Assembly: GCF_039540405.1 (NCBI RefSeq)
Contig: NZ_BAABEY010000018.1
Coordinates: 1 to 64,000 of the forward strand
DNA from: Ravibacter arvi
Lineage (GTDB): Bacteria; Bacteroidota; Bacteroidia; Cytophagales; Spirosomataceae
DNA: 64,000 nt
Direction: 5' to 3'
The notes under the pieces were generated by a model, which was not told the DNA's origin, did not search any database, and saw only the letters and a program-made list of their open reading frames with translations. Each line of letters starts with the position of its first letter. Within the stretch, counting starts at the first letter, position 1. The position numbers and the translations under genes were made by a program. Positions 36,410 through 44,202 of this stretch are shown one piece after another.

Positions 36410-36817
36410 ATGCTTTTCATTTACGAAGAAATTAACTTCTCAGTTGGCGAAGACACATTTGTAAGAAGTGGGATTGATGCCTCTAAGACAGTTGTGTTCG
36501 ATGATAATGAGGAAACAGGATACTTTTACGCTATCAGCCGGGAAAACGGCATGGAAGTACTTGATGCGCTTCATATCTATGATGTTGCAAGTGTTGTGGA
36601 TAAGCATGTTCCGTCAGTGTTGAAGATACTTTGGACGGAAGACGAATCGACTGTGTTTCTGTCGATCAATGACTATTACCATGCCGTTTTTGATTTTCGG
36701 AATCAGGCGGGATATTGTAGGAATGCTTTTCCAGGCCCCAGAAGTCCTTGGACAGAAGTAAAAGAGCGGGAGTTAACGGATCAATTGATTGAAAGGTTGA
36801 TAATCGATCGTATCTAG
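36410..36817 (+). CDS. DUF2251-like small protein
   Basis: A 135-residue soluble protein. ETGYFYAI, LDALHIYDVASV and the C-terminal INDYYHAVFDF followed by AGYCRNAFPGP match the DUF2251 family, whose function is unknown and which often occurs among toxin-immunity genes. It lies 30 bp after the DUF1851-like gene, suggesting one transcript. An immunity role is inferred from context only. Confidence 0.6.
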   Translation: MLFIYEEINFSVGEDTFVRSGIDASKTVVFDDNEETGYFYAISRENGMEVLDALHIYDVASVVDKHVPSVLKILWTEDESTVFLSINDYYHAVFDFRNQAGYCRNAFPGPRSPWTEVKERELTDQLIERLIIDRI

Positions 36818-36846
36818 GGCGAAGTATTTGAAAAAGAGCAAAGAGC

Positions 36847-37158
36847 ATGGGTTATAAATTGGTTTGTCTGGATTGCCAAAAAGCGTTTAATCTCGAATCC
36901 GATTTCGTGGAGCGAGCCAAACAGTCGGAAAAGTGTCCGGAGTGCGGTCAGGTGGCTATTCGCTACCTGCACAGGTTTCGACCACCTAAAAAATCGGATG
37001 ACAAAGCATGGGAGGTGGTTCGGTTTCTTTACGAAAATGGCTTTGCGTACCATCGTCATATCACGAATGCTGACCGTAGCGGCTACGAAAAATATCCCGA
37101 GACGATGAGAGAAGCTCGCGAGTTTGTGGAAAGAATGAAATTTCAAAACCCTCTTTGA
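36847..37158 (+). CDS. Small zinc-ribbon protein of unknown function
   Basis: A 103-residue protein with two CxxC pairs (CLDC near residues 7-10, CPEC near 30-33) forming a probable zinc ribbon, followed by a region with YENGFAYHRHI and a C-terminal helix. I do not recognise a named family. It is the third small gene in a row and lies 4 bp before the helicase gene, so it may share its transcript. Confidence 0.65.
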   Translation: MGYKLVCLDCQKAFNLESDFVERAKQSEKCPECGQVAIRYLHRFRPPKKSDDKAWEVVRFLYENGFAYHRHITNADRSGYEKYPETMREAREFVERMKFQNPL

Positions 37159-37162
37159 AACC

Positions 37163-39697
37163 ATGCAGCGTGGTATTTACGAGCAGTTGATCAACAAACT
37201 GGTGGCGGCTCAACTCCAGCAGTTGGATCAGCAGCAGTTTTATGTAAAACAACACGACATTGATAAGGCCGAGGCGGCCCGCCTGCTTGGACAATACCTG
37301 GGCAACGTGGTAAGGTATGCGCTGAGCCTGCTTTCGGGCGACGATGCGGTAGAGAAGCAGATCGCGCTATCGAACAAAATAATCCGGCTGCTACAAGCAG
37401 AACTCGCCAACCAGGACTTTGAAGAGGATTTGATTGCCGTTGAGGGTAAAATACTGGCCGCCGTACTGTCCAAAATCGATTTCGGGGTGGCGGATCTGGA
37501 CAAACACCTCAAACACATTACGCCCTATTCGAGGCTGTCGCACAGTGAGCTTTTTACCGGTAATAATTCGGGGATATCGCTCGAAAGTGAGATAAAGAAA
37601 GAAATCCTATCGGCCGACAGGGTGAGTTTTCTGGTGTCGTTCATCAAATGGACGGGCATCCGGATTTTTGAACGCGAACTGGCTGAGTTTACCGCCCGCG
37701 GTGGGGAGCTGCGGATCATCACCACCTCGTACATGGGGGCTACCGACCTCAAGGCCGTTGCGTACCTGTCTACCCTGCCCAATACGCAGATCAAGGTTTC
37801 GTACAATACCGACAACGAACGCCTCCATGCCAAAGCGTACCTGTTTTATAGGAACACGGGCTTTCATACGGGGTATATCGGGTCGTCGAACTTGTCGCGC
37901 TCGGCCCTGACCAACGGCCTGGAATGGAACCTGAAAATTACTACCCAGGAGGTGGGGCAAATTATCGATAAGTTTCAAAAGACCTTCGACACCTATTGGC
38001 AGGACAAGGACTTTGAACTCTTCGATCCCACTCGCGACACCGAAAAGCTGCGGGTGGCGCTTAAAGGCGAGCGGCGCGCAGATTATAGCGGTGCGGCGGC
38101 GTACTTTGACTTGAAGCCTTTTCCGTACCAAAGCGAAATACTGGAACGGCTGGCTACCGAACGGACAGTGCACCACCGCTACCGGAATTTGCTTGTGGCG
38201 GCCACCGGTACGGGCAAAACCGTGATTTCGGCCTTTGACTTTAGCCGGTACCAACGTAGTAAGCCCTCGGCGAGGCTGCTTTATGTAGCCCATCGGAAAG
38301 AAATATTGCAGCATGCCAGGGCCACTTTCCAGGGTGTGCTCAAGGATGCCAATTTTGGAGAGCTTTGGGTGGATGGCCTGGAACCGGAGCGGTACGATGT
38401 GGTGTTTGCCTCCATCCAAACGCTGGGCAACCGGCTTCCGTTGCTGGATTTGTCGGCGACGTTCTATGACTTTATCATTGTTGACGAGGTGCACCACATT
38501 GCTGCGGCGAGCTACCGGCCTGTGTTGGCGCGTTTTGAGCCCGAAATTGTACTCGGCCTTACCGCTACGCCCGAGCGGATGGACGGGGAGGATATTCTGA
38601 AGGATTTTTGTGATACCGTAGCCGCCGAGATTCGCCTGCCCGAGGCCCTCAACCGGAAGCTGTTGTGTCCGTTCCAATATTTTGGTATTACGGATAACGT
38701 GGATCTATCGGCCGTGACCTGGCGAAACGGCAAATATGTACCCGGCGAGCTCACGCGCCTTTATACGCAAAACGATGTAAGGGTTAATCATATCCTGACC
38801 AACCTGCAAAAGTACCTGAACGATATGGGCGAGGTACGGGCGCTGTGCTTTTGTGTAACGCAGGAGCATGCGCAGTACATGGCCGAAAAATTTGTACTGG
38901 CCGGGTTGAAAGCCGACTATCTGGTGAGTGCCAACAATCACCAGCGCGACGAGCTTCGTGGGCAATTCAGGCGGAGGGAGATTAACTACCTCTTTGTGGT
39001 GGATATTTTCAACGAGGGTGTGGATATACCCGAAATTGACGTGGTGCTGTTTTTACGGCCTACCGAAAGCTTAACGGTGTTTTTACAGCAATTGGGCCGT
39101 GGCCTGCGCCTGGCCGACGGAAAAGACTGCCTCACGGTGCTGGATTTTGTAGGGAACTCGCGTCCGGAATACGATTTTGAAGGGAAGTTTAGGGCGCTGA
39201 TCGGCAAAACCAACTCGCCGGTGCAGAAGGAGATCGAGGACGATTTTCCGCATTTGCCATTGGGCTGCTCCATTGTGTTGGAAAAAAAGGCAAAGGAGTA
39301 TGTGTTGAACAACATCCGCTCGGCTACTTCGGTAAACCGGAGCCAACTCATCAACAAAATCCAGTCGTTTGGGCATCAAACGCACCTGCCGCTCAACCTC
39401 AAAAACTTCTGCCGGTTTTATCACCTTCCGTTGCAATTGATTTACAAACGAGGCGGATGGAAACGCCTGTGCGCCATGGCTGGTAAGGTGGAGGAGTTTG
39501 CCGATGTGAACGAGAAGGAGATTATCCGCGCTATTGGCCGCAAATGGCTGAGCTGCTCGTCGATCACGTATTTTGAGTGGATTCGGAAACTGGCCCGGCG
39601 CAATTTTCAGGTCAATTGGCCAGAACTGACTGAGGCGGAAAAGCAGATGTGCTTGATGCTGCATTACGGAAGAAAGCATCCGGACTATTGGACGTAA
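37163..39697 (+). CDS. PLD-nuclease / DEAD-box helicase (DUF3427-type), C-terminus split off
   Basis: An 844-residue reading. Residues 140-285 form a phospholipase-D-like nuclease domain with LHAKAYLF (H222, K224) and GSSNLSRSAL. A superfamily-2 helicase follows: Walker A ATGTGKT (347-353), DEVHH (441-445), LTATPER and the C-terminal lobe with FNEGVDIPEIDVVLFLRPTE and QQLGRGLR. The reading ends early in HYGRKHPDYWT, while the expected DUF3427 C-terminal domain continues in another frame from about 39657 to 40265. Whole relatives are about 1,030 residues. Typical of restriction and defence-associated helicases; probably inactivated or altered by the indel. Confidence 0.88.
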   Translation: MQRGIYEQLINKLVAAQLQQLDQQQFYVKQHDIDKAEAARLLGQYLGNVVRYALSLLSGDDAVEKQIALSNKIIRLLQAELANQDFEEDLIAVEGKILAAVLSKIDFGVADLDKHLKHITPYSRLSHSELFTGNNSGISLESEIKKEILSADRVSFLVSFIKWTGIRIFERELAEFTARGGELRIITTSYMGATDLKAVAYLSTLPNTQIKVSYNTDNERLHAKAYLFYRNTGFHTGYIGSSNLSRSALTNGLEWNLKITTQEVGQIIDKFQKTFDTYWQDKDFELFDPTRDTEKLRVALKGERRADYSGAAAYFDLKPFPYQSEILERLATERTVHHRYRNLLVAATGTGKTVISAFDFSRYQRSKPSARLLYVAHRKEILQHARATFQGVLKDANFGELWVDGLEPERYDVVFASIQTLGNRLPLLDLSATFYDFIIVDEVHHIAAASYRPVLARFEPEIVLGLTATPERMDGEDILKDFCDTVAAEIRLPEALNRKLLCPFQYFGITDNVDLSAVTWRNGKYVPGELTRLYTQNDVRVNHILTNLQKYLNDMGEVRALCFCVTQEHAQYMAEKFVLAGLKADYLVSANNHQRDELRGQFRRREINYLFVVDIFNEGVDIPEIDVVLFLRPTESLTVFLQQLGRGLRLADGKDCLTVLDFVGNSRPEYDFEGKFRALIGKTNSPVQKEIEDDFPHLPLGCSIVLEKKAKEYVLNNIRSATSVNRSQLINKIQSFGHQTHLPLNLKNFCRFYHLPLQLIYKRGGWKRLCAMAGKVEEFADVNEKEIIRAIGRKWLSCSSITYFEWIRKLARRNFQVNWPELTEAEKQMCLMLHYGRKHPDYWT

Positions 39698-40265
39698 TGC
39701 GATACTGAACCAGGAAATTGTGGAGGTGATGGATATGTTGATTGACGGCATCGACTATCTGGAGCTGGAGGTGAATTTGCCTTACTCGCTACCGCTAAAG
39801 GTGCACAGCCGCTACACCCGCGAGCAGATGCTGGCCGGGTTTGGGTTTAGTACGTTTGAGCAGAAGAGTAACATCAGAGAGGGCGTGGCGGTGTTGAAGG
39901 AGAAAAACACGGAACTGCTGTTTATTACACTCAACAAATCGGAGAAAGACTTTTCACCTACCACGCTGTACGACGACTTTGCCATTAGTGAAACACTTTT
40001 CCATTGGCAAAGCCAGAACGCCGTACGTCCGGAAAGCGGCAAGGGGAAGTCGTACATCCACCACGAAAGGGAAGGCAAGCGGATACTACTTTTTGTAAGG
40101 GAGCGTAGCGAGGACGAATTTGGCAATGCGATGGGCATGGTGTTTTTGGGTGAAGCCCGCTTGGTAAAGTACTACGGAAGCAAACCCATGAGCATCACCT
40201 GGGAGCTGGTGGAGCCCATTCCGCATTATCTGTGGAAGGAATCGGCTAAGATGGCGGTGGGGTGA
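39657..40265 (+). pseudogene. DUF3427 C-terminal part of the helicase, out of frame
   Basis: This frame is open from 39657 and reads as the missing helicase C-terminus: EESIRTIGRNAILNQEIVEV, then KVHSRYTREQMLAGFGF, KEKNTELLFITLNKSEKDFSP, FHWQSQN and ARLVKYYGSKPMSITWEL, the usual DUF3427 pattern that ends these proteins. A GTG at 39720 could start a separate 181-residue product. The simplest reading is a deletion or frameshift near 39660-39670 in one gene. Sequencing error remains possible. Confidence 0.75.
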
Positions 40266-40548
40266 AGTTAAGGTAGAAACAGCTTTAGTTTGATAGCAAT
40301 TAAGTTCTTTGAATAAGACTATTAGACTGGAAGACTTGGGTTCTGTATGAGCCAATTGTCACCGCAGGCTGTATCGGTAGCCTGGAGTTACATCGATGGG
40401 TAGTTAGAGGGATGATTGGAGATATGCGTCTATAAATTTGCCTATAAGATGGTCGCGATGTATTTGGGCCCGGATGATGAAATACAACGATATCAAGCAG
40501 ATGAGTAAATGACAATAAATACTTAATTAATACATTAGATAATCTATA

Positions 40549-41205
40549 ATGAATACACCATTAGACGAGCAACGCGAGTTGGTTGTTGCTAAATTTTTTA
40601 ATCAATACTTAGAGCCATTTTTTGTTCGGGAATTGCGAGAGACCCCGCGTACATGCCATTTGGCAAAGAGTATGTTGCTTTTTGCAGCCTTAGATTTTTA
40701 CGGTAAGATATACAGGACTGGGCTGGAGGGCTTTCCCAAAAAGAAAAATGGAGAAAGAGACTATAATAGTTTCAATAATAGTGAAAAAAACTATATATAT
40801 TTTGTGAAAAATTTTTTCCCTATAGAGCAAAGTTGCAAAGGAATTATTCTATATAGGGTTTTTAGATGTGGGATTATGCATCAAATAGTGCCTAAGGGGG
40901 CAGGAGTTAGTTTTATAGAAAGTTGTAATGAAATGTTCATAAACCAATCTCTTTCAAACGGTCAAAATATTCCAGTTCTCAACCTTTATGTTTTAGAGAA
41001 GATTGTTGTAGAGTCAATTTATTTATTTAGATCCTTTTTGTTAAAGGATAAGAGTGATGATTTTGTGAATCAGATTTCAAATGAACTGATTTATAAGTAT
41101 GATGGATTTGGAGATTTTGAAAAATTAAATGGGGCGATAAGATCAACACCAGAACTAAATAATTCTATTGTAGATAAATGCAATAATAACGAAGATATTT
41201 TCTAA
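40549..41205 (+). CDS. HEPN-like protein of unknown function, AT-rich
   Basis: A 218-residue, alpha-helical protein with no named family that I can assign. VFRCGIMHQ contains an R-x4-H arrangement (RCGIMH) like the catalytic motif of HEPN ribonucleases, placed at the end of a helix as expected. Its base composition is clearly more AT-rich than the surrounding 53%-GC genes, like the operon on the other strand that it meets tail to tail at 41214. It may be an effector of that system or an independent abortive-infection-type gene. Confidence 0.55.
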   Translation: MNTPLDEQRELVVAKFFNQYLEPFFVRELRETPRTCHLAKSMLLFAALDFYGKIYRTGLEGFPKKKNGERDYNSFNNSEKNYIYFVKNFFPIEQSCKGIILYRVFRCGIMHQIVPKGAGVSFIESCNEMFINQSLSNGQNIPVLNLYVLEKIVVESIYLFRSFLLKDKSDDFVNQISNELIYKYDGFGDFEKLNGAIRSTPELNNSIVDKCNNNEDIF

Positions 41206-41213
41206 GCAGGAAA

Positions 41214-42485
41214 TTAAAATTTTTCACTAGATAATATAACAACACTCTCTCTTAGATCGGTCACATTTGGACTATGTTTTGTTTTGCGTTTTTTTACATA
41301 TCGAAGCACACCTATTTCTTTTAGATACCAGCCACACTTTGAAGCAATGTCACCAATAATTAGATCTACAGGTACCTCTAAATCAGCATATGCAGAATTG
41401 GAAACGACAAGCCATACCTCACTATTCTTTGCACATTTTCCTCTTAAAATGGTAAGAATATTCTGAATATCTTCAAAGTAGGCTTGCACCATAAGCAGAA
41501 TGTCTTTATGCATGAGTTTATCCTTATTTTCATTAAAGTATGCCATTGTCTGGTGATACAATGCCCCAAAATTATTTCGCTTAGGAGCGACCCATTTTGC
41601 TTGAATATGAGAACGAACTGTCTCTAATCGTAGGTTATACAATGCTTGCTTGCTTTCTATGAATTTCCCTAAAAACAGCTCGGGTCTATAGATGTCTGTA
41701 TAGTCAAACGTATTCAAATAGGGAGGGGAAGTAATGCATAATTTGAAGTTGTTCACGCTATTTGATTGACGTAAAATATTTCTACAATCTCCCGAATGTA
41801 TTATGGGCTCTATCTCAATTGGGTCTGCCTGAATATCCGACCTTATTTTTGATAAATTTTGTACTAGAGACTCGGTAAACGAATATTCGTCAAAGCCGTT
41901 ACTCTTCCAGCTACTCCTATACCTTAAACATTTCCCGTCGCGCTTTGCATTGCAATTCTGCATAGCCGATGATATCAAAGCTAACTGTAACAGTTCTCGC
42001 GTACTGCGATTATCAATTGAGTGCGAAAACTGCCATCCGGCTTCGAAAGAATTAAGAACGGAGTCATTAAACAACCATTTTTCAAGATGATCCATTTGTG
42101 AGAATGTCGAAAATCCAACAAGCGGCGACTTGGTTCCCTTTATCGTAGATTCAAACAGTTTTCCCTCAATGCTATCTATAATATCTATTTGAGAGTTTCT
42201 AACCTTTACTTTAGACAAAAATGAAGTGAATGGGTTGACTTCGATTCCAACGGATTGTAACCCCAATATTGATGAGGTTAAGGTTGTTGTTCCACTTCCG
42301 TTAAAAGGATCGAGTATAAGATCGCCTTTTTTTATTTCAACTTGTTCAATGGCCTTTTCCACTAGATAAGGAGAGAATCCTTCCTTATAATAGTACCACC
42401 TATGCCTCGGTAAATCACTAGAATCTTCGTAGTTTGAGTAACCCCTATCACGTAAGCTAAAATTGTTATTCAGTTTATTTTGCAT
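41214..42485 (-). CDS. DNA methyltransferase (N6-adenine/N4-cytosine)
   Basis: A 423-residue amino-methyltransferase. DPFNGSGTT (59-67) is the SAM-binding motif I and TSPPYLN (252-258) is catalytic motif IV; motif I precedes IV. TSPPY favours N4-cytosine or N6-adenine methylation. It is the last gene of an AT-rich minus-strand operon, 69 bp after the PD-(D/E)XK nuclease gene, so it may mark host DNA against that nuclease. The recognition sequence is unknown. Confidence 0.88.
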   Translation of the reverse strand: MQNKLNNNFSLRDRGYSNYEDSSDLPRHRWYYYKEGFSPYLVEKAIEQVEIKKGDLILDPFNGSGTTTLTSSILGLQSVGIEVNPFTSFLSKVKVRNSQIDIIDSIEGKLFESTIKGTKSPLVGFSTFSQMDHLEKWLFNDSVLNSFEAGWQFSHSIDNRSTRELLQLALISSAMQNCNAKRDGKCLRYRSSWKSNGFDEYSFTESLVQNLSKIRSDIQADPIEIEPIIHSGDCRNILRQSNSVNNFKLCITSPPYLNTFDYTDIYRPELFLGKFIESKQALYNLRLETVRSHIQAKWVAPKRNNFGALYHQTMAYFNENKDKLMHKDILLMVQAYFEDIQNILTILRGKCAKNSEVWLVVSNSAYADLEVPVDLIIGDIASKCGWYLKEIGVLRYVKKRKTKHSPNVTDLRESVVILSSEKF

Positions 42486-42554
42486 TTGATTTGTGGAACT
42501 ACTATTACCAAAATTTGAGATACTTGTTTTTTAACTGTTAGTTCTATATTTCTA

Positions 42555-43607
42555 TTATCCGTATAAAGGTTCCATGAAAAATCGTAATGGCTTCGCAAAA
42601 TCTCTTCTGATGTTTTCATATTGAGGATTGTATTGTATCTCCTGACGATCGTAATCTAGTACCTGACTTTTGTTAATAGACTCGGTTGCAGTGGTACAGC
42701 CTTTTCTCCGAGCATCAAAGATAACCAAGTATCCTTGTGTTGTATAAGTGGGAGCTTGCTGTATGTTTCCATCTAAATATGAGGCTAGTTGACTGGCTCC
42801 GTCCAGTGCTCTACTTTCAAAAAACTGCTTGGTGAATTGCTTTTTTCTTGAGGCCAGTGACTTTCCTAACCACTTTATTTCTATTAGGGCTAATCTATTA
42901 GCAAGCGCCCAAGTTACTTTTATATCGACGGGATGAGAACGATCTACTACTTGCTCGGGTCGGACTTCAGTATTTCTCAAACTAATTTTTAAATATTGAG
43001 TCAGTGAGTCTCTCAGTCGATGTTCGGGACTAGCTTTTAAAAATATACGTTTTTCGTCAAACCAAACTCTTCTTAGGATTTCACAGTCGGAGTGCCTGGC
43101 TACTTTTGACTTATAATAGTCGAGTGCCGAGTTTAGTTCTCTGAATGTTTGTACTGCGAAATAGCTGTCCGCTCCAGGTATCGGTATTAATTTTGATTTA
43201 TCATTTTTTCCATAGATACATTCCTCGGCCAAATGCTTTTCAAAAGTATAAACTAAACTATTTACTCTAATCGACTCCACATCGGGTGAATATCCAATAG
43301 CTGCGTTGATTTCCCCGGTGAGAATAAGTTCTAGAGTGATTTCTTCACCGTTTAATGGCGTCAAATTCTCCAAAGAATAAATAGTTAAAGGATTTGCCCC
43401 GAGATTTGATAGGGAAAGATTCTTTGTTAAAGGAAGATAGATTGTAACTTTATTAAAGCTTACATAATCTAAATATTTGTATATATTCGTTATTGAATCA
43501 GTAAAAAATACCAAGTAGTCATCAGAATAGTCACTCAGTAATATTGTTGAAAATTGTATTTGAGCAATTTTCTTAAAAAAATTGATCTGAGACTGATCGG
43601 TGATCAT
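42555..43607 (-). CDS. Putative PD-(D/E)XK endonuclease, effector of the ABC operon
   Basis: A 350-residue protein without a familiar name. The C-terminal half shows a PD-(D/E)XK core: E195 in PEHRLRD, D228 in HPVDIK and E243-x-K245 in LIEIKWLG. The N-terminal 180 residues are unassigned and could bind the partners. Its start overlaps the stop of the upstream middle-component gene by four bases (43604-43607). In ABC three-component systems the third gene carries the effector, and this fits. No signal peptide or membrane segment is seen. Confidence 0.7.
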   Translation of the reverse strand: MITDQSQINFFKKIAQIQFSTILLSDYSDDYLVFFTDSITNIYKYLDYVSFNKVTIYLPLTKNLSLSNLGANPLTIYSLENLTPLNGEEITLELILTGEINAAIGYSPDVESIRVNSLVYTFEKHLAEECIYGKNDKSKLIPIPGADSYFAVQTFRELNSALDYYKSKVARHSDCEILRRVWFDEKRIFLKASPEHRLRDSLTQYLKISLRNTEVRPEQVVDRSHPVDIKVTWALANRLALIEIKWLGKSLASRKKQFTKQFFESRALDGASQLASYLDGNIQQAPTYTTQGYLVIFDARRKGCTTATESINKSQVLDYDRQEIQYNPQYENIRRDFAKPLRFFMEPLYG

Positions 43608-44200
43608 AATTGTGTATTTTTTTTTCTTAGAGATTCAATCCAAACTAGTGCCGGTGCCATTAAGCTCTCGTATTGATCTGAGAGCGCAATTTTTAGTAAG
43701 GCAAATTGAGTATAGAGAACTCCAGTTGCAGGGTTACTGTCATCTAATAGTAATTTATTAATAGGTGAACTTCTAGCAGATACAACCACCGGATCGTTTA
43801 TTATAGCCTCTTTTATTACCCCATATGGGAAAACAGATAGACTATGGCAAGCAATATTTAAATATTTGCATCTCCAATTTAGTAACTCCAGCGTAACGTA
43901 AAAGTTTAGATTCGATTTTCCTTTTTCCGTTATCTTATAGTAGTCTCTATCTGTTTCTATGATTGATTCATTTGACAGAAGTATTTCTATTCCGTTAAGT
44001 ATGTCAGCGCTGTATGGACTTCCAAGACTACTTTTAATAAAGGAGTAGTTCCATTTCGTTGCTGTTTGGCCGTCATATAATGAAAGTAAGCAACCTAAGT
44101 ATGAAAAGAATTGGATCTCTGAGAGCGAAAAGTCCCCAATTTTTGATTGAAGCCTCTCACCAATAAAGAGGGTATCTATGATAGCTTCGGGTTTACTCAT
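43604..44200 (-). CDS. Winged-helix middle component of an ABC three-component system
   Basis: A 198-residue protein with a winged-helix-like centre (ADILNGIEILLSNESIIETDRDYYKITEKGKSNL in part: EILLSNESIIETDRDYYKIT). Such wHTH proteins occupy the middle gene of ABC-3C systems, between the SMC-like ATPase and the effector. It starts 2 bp after the ATPase stop and overlaps the nuclease start. It is assigned by context and fold rather than by a strong motif. Confidence 0.65.
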   Translation of the reverse strand: MSKPEAIIDTLFIGERLQSKIGDFSLSEIQFFSYLGCLLSLYDGQTATKWNYSFIKSSLGSPYSADILNGIEILLSNESIIETDRDYYKITEKGKSNLNFYVTLELLNWRCKYLNIACHSLSVFPYGVIKEAIINDPVVVSARSSPINKLLLDDSNPATGVLYTQFALLKIALSDQYESLMAPALVWIESLRKKNTQL

Positions 44201-44202
44201 TA

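Noticed and set aside
37607..38677. Minus-strand open frame of about 356 codons opposite the helicase
   Set aside because: Shadow of a gene with clear helicase motifs; nothing recognisable in the reversed reading.
40433..40440. TAAATTTG as a -7 box for the HEPN-like gene
   Set aside because: No TTG at a workable distance upstream and more than 100 bp from the start codon.
40300..40515. Minus-strand open frame of 71 codons between the helicase and the HEPN-like gene
   Set aside because: No motif, odd composition, and no support from neighbours. The 40266-40548 gap shows no feature I can defend.
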